The position numbers and the translations under genes are program-made. A DNA stretch of 45,095 nt, from NCBI GenBank assembly GCA_004554705.1, contig SFKS01000014.1, positions 1 to 45,095 of the forward strand, read 5' to 3'. The stretch comes from Clostridiales bacterium (lineage in GTDB: Bacteria > Bacillota > Clostridia > TANB77 > CAG-508). Positions 1-6,252 of the stretch are shown in pieces. The notes beneath the pieces are model-generated. The model did not search any database. It was given only the letters and a program-made list of their open reading frames with translations, and was not told the DNA's origin. Numbering within the stretch: the first letter of the stretch is position 1; every line of letters starts with the position of its first letter.

Positions 1-791
1 AATGATTTTATTCTATTGCTGTATTTATGATTTATTGTTGCTATTTCTTTATTTTCTTCTAATATTTTATTAATTTCTTCGTCTCTCTCTTTTATCTCAA
101 TTTCTAATTCTTCTATTGTTTTTTCTTTTAATTTTTGTTTGTAGTAAGTTGTAATTTTGCGTTTAATCCAAATTGTCATACATATAAGTTCTATAATTAT
201 GCCGATAAATAAGTATGTGTTAAATTTATATCCTCTGTAATTTCCTAATAAAGAATATATTAATATTGCAATGCCAATATATGCAAAGCCTATTAATCCT
301 ATATTATTTGCTTTTTTTTTGTTTTGTAAAAAAGCAAATCCATTTTTAAATCTATTTACCTTAAATATTTTATATATAATTATAACCTCCACTAGTATTA
401 CGTAAAAAAATATCCTTATATCATTAATTTGTATATTTGGGTTTATAATTTTTACAAACACACCAACGATAAATATATTAATGATATATATTAAATACGT
501 TATAGTTAGAGCTGTAAATGTTAGTATTATAGAATAATTTACTGTATGATTTGTTATCCTTGAATTAACAAAACCATAGATAACATACATAGATACTATT
601 ACTGGTAGCGTAGGCATAACTTGTACTAATAAAACCTCTATTATTGCTAACATTATACTCGTTATCAAAATCGCAATGTATTTTATTATATTAGTATTTT
701 TATAGTTAATTATTTTTGTAATAACATAATAAGTTAAAAAATTTATAAAAAAAATTTTTATAATTTTATTTATAATATCTACTGTTCCCAT
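1..791 (-). CDS. AgrC-like membrane sensor histidine kinase (3' end outside window)
   Basis: The frame is open from an ATG at 791 to the window edge, giving about 263 residues; the gene is cut at its C-terminal side. The first ~210 residues contain about six hydrophobic segments. A charged, coiled-coil-like stretch rich in Glu and Lys (about residues 215-250) follows, and then ATINHKYSNRIK with a candidate phospho-acceptor His near residue 255. This layout (polytopic sensor, short coiled coil, H-box with a following Tyr/Asn) is that of the AgrC/GHKL family, which senses extracellular peptides. The ATP-binding domain would lie beyond the edge. An AGAGGT ribosome site precedes the ATG. The gene lies downstream of the tiny peptide gene and the Spo0A-like regulator on the same strand, separated from the peptide by a terminator-like hairpin. 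Family assignment is an inference from architecture because the catalytic domain is not visible. Confidence 0.7.
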   Translation of the reverse strand, partial: MGTVDIINKIIKIFFINFLTYYVITKIINYKNTNIIKYIAILITSIMLAIIEVLLVQVMPTLPVIVSMYVIYGFVNSRITNHTVNYSIILTFTALTITYLIYIINIFIVGVFVKIINPNIQINDIRIFFYVILVEVIIIYKIFKVNRFKNGFAFLQNKKKANNIGLIGFAYIGIAILIYSLLGNYRGYKFNTYLFIGIIIELICMTIWIKRKITTYYKQKLKEKTIEELEIEIKERDEEINKILEENKEIATINHKYSNRIKS

Positions 792-828
792 ATTGTGCTA
801 CCTCTTTTTATAATATATAATATATTTT

Positions 829-872
829 AAAAAAAATCAAATCATATGCTTATTTTTCAAACATATGATTTG
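829..872 (-). terminator. Terminator-like hairpin between peptide gene and sensor kinase
   Basis: An 11-bp perfect stem (838-848 with 862-872, arm CAAATCATATG) encloses a 13-base loop. On the minus strand it is followed by eight T residues (positions 836-829). It lies directly after the peptide stop codon, so most peptide transcripts should end here, with read-through into the kinase gene. Confidence 0.65.
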
Positions 873-878
873 TTTCTT

Positions 879-926
879 TTATACTCCGCCCCAATAAGAA
901 AGTAGTTCCATTAACCATTCCCACAT
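879..926 (-). CDS. Tiny Trp-rich peptide (15 aa), candidate signal or membrane-active peptide
   Basis: The reading frame encodes MWEWLMELLSYWGGV followed by TAA. An in-frame ATG at 932 would add Met-Gly. I prefer 926 because the very strong ribosome site (GGAGGAGGTGATG, a close match to the 16S anti-SD complement) sits about 8 bases before it but almost touches the upstream ATG. There is no signal peptide, no Cys, and a C-terminal Trp-Gly-Gly-Val. Hairpins lie on both sides, so it could form its own short transcript of about 150 bases. Its place between a Spo0A-like regulator and an AgrC-like kinase suggests a pheromone or the ligand of that kinase. A PSM-like or bacteriocin-like membrane-active peptide is the alternative. 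I recognise no family, and short ORFs can arise by chance, but the ribosome site argues for translation. Confidence 0.6.
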   Translation of the reverse strand: MWEWLMELLSYWGGV

Positions 927-983
927 ACCCATCACCTCCTCCTTTTTTAGATTTGGTAATTTGAATCTTAATTTTGTATATAT

Positions 984-1018
984 AAAAAATACCACTTAAG
1001 ACTAAAATCTTAAGTGGT
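984..1018 (-). terminator. Hairpin upstream of the tiny peptide gene (terminator or operator)
   Basis: An 11-bp perfect inverted repeat (991-1001 with 1008-1018, arm ACCACTTAAGA, 6-base loop) is followed on the minus strand by six T residues. It could be a second terminator for the Spo0A-like gene. Because it lies 60-90 bases upstream of the peptide gene, it could equally be a palindromic operator for that gene's promoter. Confidence 0.5.
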
Positions 1019-1048
1019 TATGTGTTGGAAAAAATATGCAAATAAATG

Positions 1049-1088
1049 CAAAATAAAACTTCAAGTTTAAACTTGAAGTTTTATTTTG
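1049..1088 (-). terminator. 40-bp perfect palindrome, terminator of the Spo0A-like gene
   Basis: A perfect palindrome centred at 1068/1069 has A-rich and T-rich outer arms and an inner CTTCAAGTTT stem. It begins five bases after the stop codon at 1093. It would work as a Rho-independent terminator in either direction. Confidence 0.7.
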
Positions 1089-1092
1089 TATT

Positions 1093-1896
1093 TTATAAAG
1101 TTTTTAATATTTTTTCTGCATAATAATATATAAATTCTGTTGGTGTAGGTACTCCTGTTTCATGGTTTATTCTAGCTTTATAATGCAGCATTAAGTCCTC
1201 TATTGCTGATATTCTCCATGCATAGTTTATTGCTGTTTGCATTGCTCTACTTATACTGCTATTACCAATTTTATATTTACTTGACAAGTAATAAAATACT
1301 GAGCTATGGTCTTTATCTTTGTTGTCTACTAGATAAAAAATTGCGTCTAAAAGATATTTTCTTCCCTTTAAGTGATTTGATATCCCAACTAAATCTAGTT
1401 CATTATTTATTTTTTCTTTTATTATATTTTCTTTTTCTATTGGTGTTTCATCTGTCACTTTACATGTGTGTATATTATTTCTGCTAGTATATAGTGTTTC
1501 TCGTAATGCAAGCATTGAATTTATTACTATTTCTGGAGCATAATCGCTTTGCTTTTTGTAAAAGATAAAATCTGCACCTAGCTTTCGAATATGATCATAT
1601 ACAATATCTGATGAAACATTTGTTGTAATAACTATTAATGGTTTAAAATCTAAATTTAATTCTTGTAATTCTTCTAGGAACTTTATTCCAGAGCCTTCAC
1701 CATTATGAAGTTCCAAATCCAATATAATTCCTTCTGGCATATATGTTTTAACGTACTCTATCCCATCATAACTAGAATTTGTGTATTTTATAAGTTGTGC
1801 ATCATTTATATTTTTTAGATATTCTTTAAAAGAGTTTACTTCGAACTCATTATCTTCAATTAATAACAAAGTCATGGGTTTTTCTATATTAGTCAT
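1093..1896 (-). CDS. Spo0A-like response regulator (receiver plus Spo0A C-terminal domain)
   Basis: The 267-residue protein has a CheY-like receiver (about residues 8-125: acidic pocket LLIEDNE, phospho-Asp in IILDLELHNGEG, Thr in VITTN, Lys in FYKKQ). A linker leads to a Spo0A-type DNA-binding domain (about 165-267: HLKGRKYLLDAIFYLV, SISRAMQTAINYAW, PTPTEFIYYYAEKI). Spo0A is the master regulator of sporulation entry, of about the same length. The helix corresponding to the recognition helix differs: the Arg-His of Bacillus Spo0A is Gln-Thr here, so its DNA target may differ. I infer a paralogue or partner of Spo0A rather than Spo0A itself, because it is linked to a peptide and a sensor kinase. 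The start at 1896 is preferred because the GGAGG ribosome site overlaps the upstream ATG at 1914. Confidence 0.8.
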   Translation of the reverse strand: MTNIEKPMTLLLIEDNEFEVNSFKEYLKNINDAQLIKYTNSSYDGIEYVKTYMPEGIILDLELHNGEGSGIKFLEELQELNLDFKPLIVITTNVSSDIVYDHIRKLGADFIFYKKQSDYAPEIVINSMLALRETLYTSRNNIHTCKVTDETPIEKENIIKEKINNELDLVGISNHLKGRKYLLDAIFYLVDNKDKDHSSVFYYLSSKYKIGNSSISRAMQTAINYAWRISAIEDLMLHYKARINHETGVPTPTEFIYYYAEKILKTL

Positions 1897-2003
1897 GGTT
1901 AATTTTACCTCCATAGTAAACTTTAGTTTGGTAATTAAACTATGTATTTAATATAACACATTTTTCCACAAATTTCTACATATTTTGCATTGTTTATTTC
2001 ACA

Positions 2004-2030
2004 TTTACATATTGATTTTTAGAATATAAT
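2004..2030 (+). promoter_or_regulatory. Possible sigma-A promoter of the XRE regulator
   Basis: TTTACA at 2004-2009 and a perfect TATAAT at 2025-2030 are separated by 15 bases, slightly short. It lies about 75 bases before the XRE start and between two divergent genes. Confidence 0.35.
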
Positions 2031-2107
2031 ATTTAAAGAGATGTAATTTGAAAGGATATGCTACTCTTTGTAACTATATATACCTCTTGAAAGGGATGAA
2101 ATTTAAT

Positions 2108-2425
2108 ATGAGAAAAGAAATAGGTGAAAGAATTCGTGAAATACGTAAAAGTTTAAATATGAATAAAGAACAATTTGCAAAACTAATAGGTATTAGTGGT
2201 CAATTTCTAGGTACGGTAGAGTCAGGAGATAATGGATTGTCCTTAGAAAGAGCTATTATCCTTTGCGAAAAAACAAATACTTCTGCTGATTATCTTTTAT
2301 TTGGAAAGAAAAATATAACAGATGAAAATTTAAAACACGTTTTTGATAATATTGATAAAACTCAAATTATACCCGCATTTGAAAGTTTGCAAAATATAGC
2401 TTTGTTTATAAAATCTAAAAATTAA
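2108..2425 (+). CDS. XRE-family transcriptional regulator (SinR/cI-type HTH)
   Basis: The 105-residue protein starts MRKEIGERIREIRKSLNM and carries a classic HTH_3 domain (about residues 5-60, with the second and third helices in NKEQFAKLIGISGQFLGTVE). A short C-terminal helical tail (NIALFIKSKN) may mediate dimerisation. Possible starts are the ATGs at 2096 and 2108; I chose 2108 because the domain begins there and a GGG-containing site lies 12 bases upstream, whereas it abuts 2096. It is divergent from the Spo0A-like gene, which makes it a candidate repressor of that gene and of itself. The XRE protein at 10032 has the same overall size and domain layout. Confidence 0.85.
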   Translation: MRKEIGERIREIRKSLNMNKEQFAKLIGISGQFLGTVESGDNGLSLERAIILCEKTNTSADYLLFGKKNITDENLKHVFDNIDKTQIIPAFESLQNIALFIKSKN

Positions 2426-2443
2426 CCTTATATTTGCTTTAAT

Positions 2444-2468
2444 AAAAGATGGCTATACGCCATCTTTT
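2444..2468. terminator. Bidirectional terminator between the XRE gene and spoIVA
   Basis: A 10-bp perfect stem (AAAAGATGGC, 2444-2453 with 2459-2468) has a 5-base loop. It lies between two convergent genes and overlaps the spoIVA stop codon. A- and T-rich flanks allow use from both sides. Confidence 0.8.
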
Positions 2469-3945
2469 AAAGTATTATACAGATTAGTCCTCCGCTTCCT
2501 TCATTTACTATTCTTTCAAGTGTTTCTTGTAATTTTCCTTGTGCATCCTCTGGCATTCTGTATAGCTTATTTTGTAGTCCTTCATTTACTAATTCATGCA
2601 AATTCTTTCCGAATATATTTGATTCCCATATTTTAATTGGATCGCTCTCAAATTCTGATAATAAGTAATTTACTAATTCCTCTGATTGTTTTTCACTTCC
2701 TACTATTGGAGATACTTCTGTTTCTATATCTGCTCTTATCATATGTATTGATGGTGCTTTTGCTTTTAATTTTACACCAAATCTTGAACCTTGTTTTACT
2801 ATTTCTGGTTCATCTAAAATTAGTTCATCCATACTTGGCATTACTATACCATATCCTTTTTGTTTTACCTCTTGTAATGCCATATCAACTTTATCATATT
2901 CCCTCTTAATTTTAGATAGATTGTTTATGGTGGTAAATAATTCAGCCTCATTTGTAATATTTATACCTGTTATTTCTGTAAGTATCTTATAGAATAAAGT
3001 ATTATTTAGCGTGATTTCTATTGAAACTGCTCCTGTGCCTAAATCTATTTTATTAATTGTTGTTTTTACTATAATTTCTGTTTTGCTTATTCTAGATACT
3101 CCATTATTTATTGTTTTTATTGTTTTTACATCTTTAAATGCTTCTTTTATCTCACAGTATAATTCTTTTTTCAATTCGTGTTCATCATCTAAACCATCTA
3201 TCCATTCTGGGAAGTTTATATTTATTCTTTCAACAGGAAACTCGTATAAAATTTTACCAAAGATGTTGTTTATGTCTTCTGTATTTAGATTAGTGCAATC
3301 TGTTGGTATTACAGATACTCCATATTTTTCTTCTAGTTCTTTTGCAAGTTCTTCTGTTTCTTGATTGTATGGATTGCTAGTGTTTAAAACAATTACAAAT
3401 GGCTTATTAAGTGCTTTTAATTCATTAACTACTCTTCTTTCAGCTTCTACATAGTCATCTCTTGGAATTTCTGTTATGCTTCCATCTGTTGTAACTAATA
3501 TTCCTATAGTTGAGTGTTCTGTTATAACTTTTCTTGTACCAATTTCAGCTGCTTCTTCAAATGGCATTTCTGTATCTGACCATGGAGTTTTTACCATTCT
3601 TGGAACATCCTCCTCCATGTACCCTAATGCATTATTTACTAGATATCCTACACAATCAACTAATCTTGTTCTTAATTTTAAATTCTCTCCTATTGTGATT
3701 TCAATCGCTTCATTTGGCACAAATTTTGGCTCTGTAGTCATAATTGTTCTTCCTGCAGCACTTTGTGGAAGCTCATCTCTTGCTCTTTCTTTTTTATAAC
3801 TATTCTCAATATTTGGTATAACTAATAAATCCATGAAATTTTTTATGAATGTTGATTTTCCTGTTCTTACTGGACCTACTACTCCAACATATATGTCACC
3901 ATCTGTTCTTGATTTAATGTCTTCATATATCTCCAAATTTTCCAT
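2467..3945 (-). CDS. spoIVA: SpoIVA, spore coat morphogenetic ATPase
   Basis: At 492 residues it matches the length of Bacillus subtilis SpoIVA. The N-terminus carries a GTPase-like P-loop (GPVRTGKS, residues 24-31), with a Thr-rich switch (AGRTIMTTEPKF) and VDCVGY as the following nucleotide-binding elements. The protein ends hydrophobically (GSGGLICIIL). Known role: it is made in the mother cell under SigE and polymerises by ATP hydrolysis on the forespore outer membrane to form the basement layer of the coat. The GGGAGG ribosome site at about 3960 fixes the start. A SigE-like element (CATAATAT near 3999-4006, minus strand) lies upstream, but its -35 is unclear. Confidence 0.96.
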   Translation of the reverse strand: MENLEIYEDIKSRTDGDIYVGVVGPVRTGKSTFIKNFMDLLVIPNIENSYKKERARDELPQSAAGRTIMTTEPKFVPNEAIEITIGENLKLRTRLVDCVGYLVNNALGYMEEDVPRMVKTPWSDTEMPFEEAAEIGTRKVITEHSTIGILVTTDGSITEIPRDDYVEAERRVVNELKALNKPFVIVLNTSNPYNQETEELAKELEEKYGVSVIPTDCTNLNTEDINNIFGKILYEFPVERININFPEWIDGLDDEHELKKELYCEIKEAFKDVKTIKTINNGVSRISKTEIIVKTTINKIDLGTGAVSIEITLNNTLFYKILTEITGINITNEAELFTTINNLSKIKREYDKVDMALQEVKQKGYGIVMPSMDELILDEPEIVKQGSRFGVKLKAKAPSIHMIRADIETEVSPIVGSEKQSEELVNYLLSEFESDPIKIWESNIFGKNLHELVNEGLQNKLYRMPEDAQGKLQETLERIVNEGSGGLICIIL

Positions 3946-4023
3946 AAAAATAATTACCTCCCATAATTTAACGTTTGTACTAAACTTTAGTTAATGTATA
4001 TTATGGGGAAATAATTATTATTA

Positions 4024-4170
4024 CTATTTTTTTGAATTTTTTGTTATGTTTTCCATTTTTTCAGCCTGCTCTTTCTGTTTTTCAATAGGTATCCAGTGAT
4101 AAGCTGAGCATACAAATTCTCCGTATTTTGTAGTATCTTCTTTTTTTTGCGTTTTTTTATCTTTTTGCAT
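4024..4170 (-). CDS. Small charged protein of unknown function (48 aa)
   Basis: The frame starts MQKDKKTQKKEDTTKYGEF and continues VCSAYHWIPIEKQKEQAEKM to a Lys-rich end. An AGAGGTG ribosome site lies 5 bases before the ATG. It is strongly basic at both ends, has a hydrophobic middle containing Cys, His and Trp, and has no membrane segment. It lies 78 bases upstream of spoIVA on the same strand and could be co-transcribed. I do not recognise the family. Confidence 0.6.
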   Translation of the reverse strand: MQKDKKTQKKEDTTKYGEFVCSAYHWIPIEKQKEQAEKMENITKNSKK

Positions 4171-4311
4171 ATAAACACCTCTAATATTATTATGTTCTAA
4201 ATTTTGAAATATATAACTTAAATGTTTTACCCGTTACTATTCACCTTTAATTTACTAAATTCTCGCCCAATCTCGTCGGAGCTTTACCCAACTTTGTAAA
4301 GAAATAATAGA

Positions 4312-4340
4312 TTGACAAATGTTTTTATTTGTAATATAAT
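4312..4340 (+). promoter_or_regulatory. Consensus sigma-A promoter of the 63-residue gene
   Basis: TTGACA (4312-4317), 17 bases, TATAAT (4335-4340): a perfect match to consensus in both boxes and spacing, and the best promoter in the window. The leader contains a small hairpin (CGGC-atta-GCCG, 4359-4370) just before the ribosome site. Confidence 0.85.
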
Positions 4341-4388
4341 TTTTATTGTAAAAAAAACGGCATTAGCCGAATTAGGGAGGTTTGTAAA

Positions 4389-4580
4389 ATGACCAGGAAC
4401 GAAGCTATAAGAATGTTCTGGGGAAAATTGTTTGATGTGATTAACTCTCCTCAAACAACAATTGGTGATTTTTTCGAAGCTGAGGGAAAGCTTCGGGAAA
4501 TCTACGACCAATTGAATACTACTGTGCCCGAAGACCTTCGCGAAGAGGTCTGGAATAGTCATTTAAGTGACATTAAATGA
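4389..4580 (+). CDS. Small protein of unknown function with atypical codon use (63 aa)
   Basis: The frame starts MTRNEAIRMFWGKLF and is acidic, mostly helical in appearance, and ends VWNSHLSDIK. It has a consensus promoter, a good ribosome site (GGGAGG, about 7 bases before the ATG) and a strong terminator immediately after the stop, so it is probably an abundant single-gene transcript. Its codons are clearly more GC-rich than those of its neighbours (GTG CCC GAA GAC CTT CGC). It contains the only in-frame CGG (codon 36, 4494-4496, followed by G) that does not sit at a visible frameshift. If CGG shifts the frame here too, the product ends six codons later at TGA, giving about 41 residues. No family is recognised. 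It may be transferred DNA or a reporter of CGG decoding; both are inference. Confidence 0.65.
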   Translation: MTRNEAIRMFWGKLFDVINSPQTTIGDFFEAEGKLREIYDQLNTTVPEDLREEVWNSHLSDIK

Positions 4581-4586
4581 CTATTC

Positions 4587-4620
4587 AAATGCGAGCAAGA
4601 ATAATTTCTTGCTCGCATTT
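4587..4620. terminator. Strong bidirectional terminator
   Basis: A 13-bp perfect stem (4587-4599 with 4608-4620, core GCGAGCAAG) with an 8-base loop is followed by a T-rich run. It lies between the convergent 63-residue gene and lexA. Confidence 0.9.
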
Positions 4621-4628
4621 TATTTTTT

Positions 4629-5282
4629 CTATATTTTTCTAAATACTCCCGCAACCTTTCCAAGTATTTTACAGTCGGGTACTATTATTGGCTCCATTGT
4701 ACTATTTTCTGGTTGTAAACGTATATGATCTTTTTCCTTGTAAAATGTTTTTACTGTTGCTTCATCTCCTATTAATGCAACAACAATTTCTCCATTCATA
4801 GCTATATCTTGTTTTTTTACTAATATATAATCTCCATCTAATATTCCTGCTTCTATCATGCTTTCACCTCTTACCGTAAGCATGAAGCTTTCACTATTTC
4901 CTATAAAATCTACTGGAATTGGGAATGTATCTGTAATGTTCTCTACTGCTAATATTGGTGCACCTGCTGTTATTTTTCCTATAACTGGAACCTCTACTAA
5001 TTCTTTTCCATTATATACTGGTTTATCTTCTATTTTTTCTTGTCCTTCTAATCCACCTTTTAATAGTTTTAAAGTTCTTCCTTTTTGGTCTTCTTTTTTA
5101 ATATATCCTTTTTTTGCTAAACCTTGAATGTATGTATGTACTGTCGCTGTAGAGCTTAAACCTACAGCCTTTCCAATTTCCCTAACTGATGGTGGATATC
5201 CATTTTCTTTAACCTGCTTCTCTATAAATTTTAATATTGCTTTTTCTCTTTTATTTAGTTCATTTGGATCTTTTCTTCTCAT
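4629..5282 (-). CDS. lexA: LexA SOS repressor
   Basis: The 217-residue protein has an N-terminal winged HTH (about 1-70: PPSVREIGKAVGLSS, TATVHTYIQGLAKKGYI) and a C-terminal S24 peptidase domain. The autocleavage Ala-Gly is in KITAGAPILA, the catalytic Ser in RGESMIEAGI and the catalytic Lys in GDEATVKTFY. LexA represses DNA-repair genes and cleaves itself when RecA is activated. A GGAG site lies 10 bases before the start. It is divergent from the exonuclease-fold gene, and a weak LexA-like palindrome lies between them. It is monocistronic, with a terminator after the stop. Confidence 0.96.
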   Translation of the reverse strand: MRRKDPNELNKREKAILKFIEKQVKENGYPPSVREIGKAVGLSSTATVHTYIQGLAKKGYIKKEDQKGRTLKLLKGGLEGQEKIEDKPVYNGKELVEVPVIGKITAGAPILAVENITDTFPIPVDFIGNSESFMLTVRGESMIEAGILDGDYILVKKQDIAMNGEIVVALIGDEATVKTFYKEKDHIRLQPENSTMEPIIVPDCKILGKVAGVFRKI

Positions 5283-5342
5283 TTATAATCATCTCCACTT
5301 CAAATATTTGCCAATATATTATCATACATTTTTATTTTTGTC

Positions 5343-5354
5343 AAACAAAAGTTT
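5343..5354. promoter_or_regulatory. Possible LexA operator (AAAC-N4-GTTT)
   Basis: AAACAAAAGTTT fits the Gram-positive SOS-box pattern NAAC-N4-GTTN but lacks the usual outer G and C. It is in the lexA/exonuclease intergenic region, where an autoregulatory box is expected. In DNA this AT-rich such a match can be chance. Confidence 0.3.
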
Positions 5355-5391
5355 TAAATTCTATTGTTTTTTTGTAAATTTTTTATTTTTG

Positions 5392-5419
5392 TTGTTTTTT
5401 TTTATTTTTTTGATATAAT
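5392..5419 (+). promoter_or_regulatory. Probable promoter of the exonuclease-fold gene
   Basis: TTGTTT (5392-5397), 16 bases, TATAAT (5414-5419), about 20 bases before the start codon, with the GAGGAG ribosome site between. Confidence 0.55.
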
Positions 5420-5438
5420 TATAAAGAGGAGTGATTCT

Positions 5439-6173
5439 ATGATATTAAAAGCTATTACTTTTAACATGTGTCATGGAGAAGGTCTCGATGGTAAAATTGA
5501 TGTTCGAAGGCAAGCAATATTTTTAAAGAAGTATCGACCTGATATTATTTTCTTGCAAGAAATAGATTTGTATACTAAGCGTGCTTATAATAAAAATCAA
5601 ATTTATACCTTTAGTAAATATACGGGATTGCAGTACAGAGCAATGGGAACTAATATTAAATATAAAAATGGGTTCTATGGTGATGGTATTTTATCTCGTT
5701 TTCCTATTGAATATTCTGCAAATTATTTATCTCCAACTACTTCTTCTGAGCATGAGCAAAGAGGTTTTTTATGTACAAAAGTTACTGTTGGAACTATTAA
5801 ATTAAACTTGTTTTCTCTTCACTTATCTGTATTTGAAGATGAGCGCATTTTATCTAGTAATGCTCTTTTACGTATTTTATCTAACATTAATAAATCTGAA
5901 GGAATTATTATTGCTGGTGATTTTAATGTTGGTATTTCTAAAGTTGGTAATCACAAATATATTTTTGAAGAAAAAGACAAATATGAAGAATATGATATTT
6001 TAAAGAAAAAACTTAATTTTATAGATAATAATTCACCAACTTGGTTTTCTAAAGAAAGTAGTGGCTGTATAGATTCATGTTTTTATTCTAATAATTTGAA
6101 GCTTGCTAAGTTTGAAACTATCCCTACTCAAGTTTCTGATCATTATCCTATTTATATGGAATTTGTAATTTAA
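5439..6173 (+). CDS. Endonuclease/exonuclease/phosphatase-fold hydrolase
   Basis: The 244-residue protein carries the EEP-superfamily motifs in order: TFNMCHGEG, IFLQEID (metal-binding Glu), GDGILSRFPI, LHLSVF (catalytic His region), IIAGDFNV (Asp and Asn) and VSDHYPIYM (C-terminal Asp-His). Members cut phosphodiesters in DNA, RNA, lipids or sphingomyelin, so the substrate cannot be assigned. There is no signal peptide, so it acts in the cytoplasm. A GAGGAG site lies about 9 bases before the ATG at 5439. It is divergent from lexA, so an SOS link is possible but unproven. Confidence 0.88.
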   Translation: MILKAITFNMCHGEGLDGKIDVRRQAIFLKKYRPDIIFLQEIDLYTKRAYNKNQIYTFSKYTGLQYRAMGTNIKYKNGFYGDGILSRFPIEYSANYLSPTTSSEHEQRGFLCTKVTVGTIKLNLFSLHLSVFEDERILSSNALLRILSNINKSEGIIIAGDFNVGISKVGNHKYIFEEKDKYEEYDILKKKLNFIDNNSPTWFSKESSGCIDSCFYSNNLKLAKFETIPTQVSDHYPIYMEFVI

Positions 6174-6203
6174 TGTAAGTCTTTTGTTCTACTTGAGAAA
6201 AAT

Positions 6204-6231
6204 AAAGTAGTAGCTTTTAAACTACTACTTT
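6204..6231. terminator. Bidirectional terminator between the exonuclease-fold gene and smc
   Basis: A 10-bp perfect stem (AAAGTAGTAG, 6204-6213 with 6222-6231) with an 8-base loop lies between convergent genes. Confidence 0.75.
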
Positions 6232-6252
6232 AATTATCTACTAATTATTTTA

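Noticed and set aside
2058..2090. Ten-codon leader frame (MLLFVTIYTS) before the first XRE gene
   Set aside because: The ribosome site is too close to its ATG and nothing links it to the regulator.
4171..4311. GC-richer stretch upstream of the 63-residue gene as a tRNA or other RNA gene
   Set aside because: No cloverleaf, T-loop or CCA end was found on either strand; only a weak CTTTAC/GTAAAG pair at 4282-4301. A short open frame on the minus strand has no start signal.
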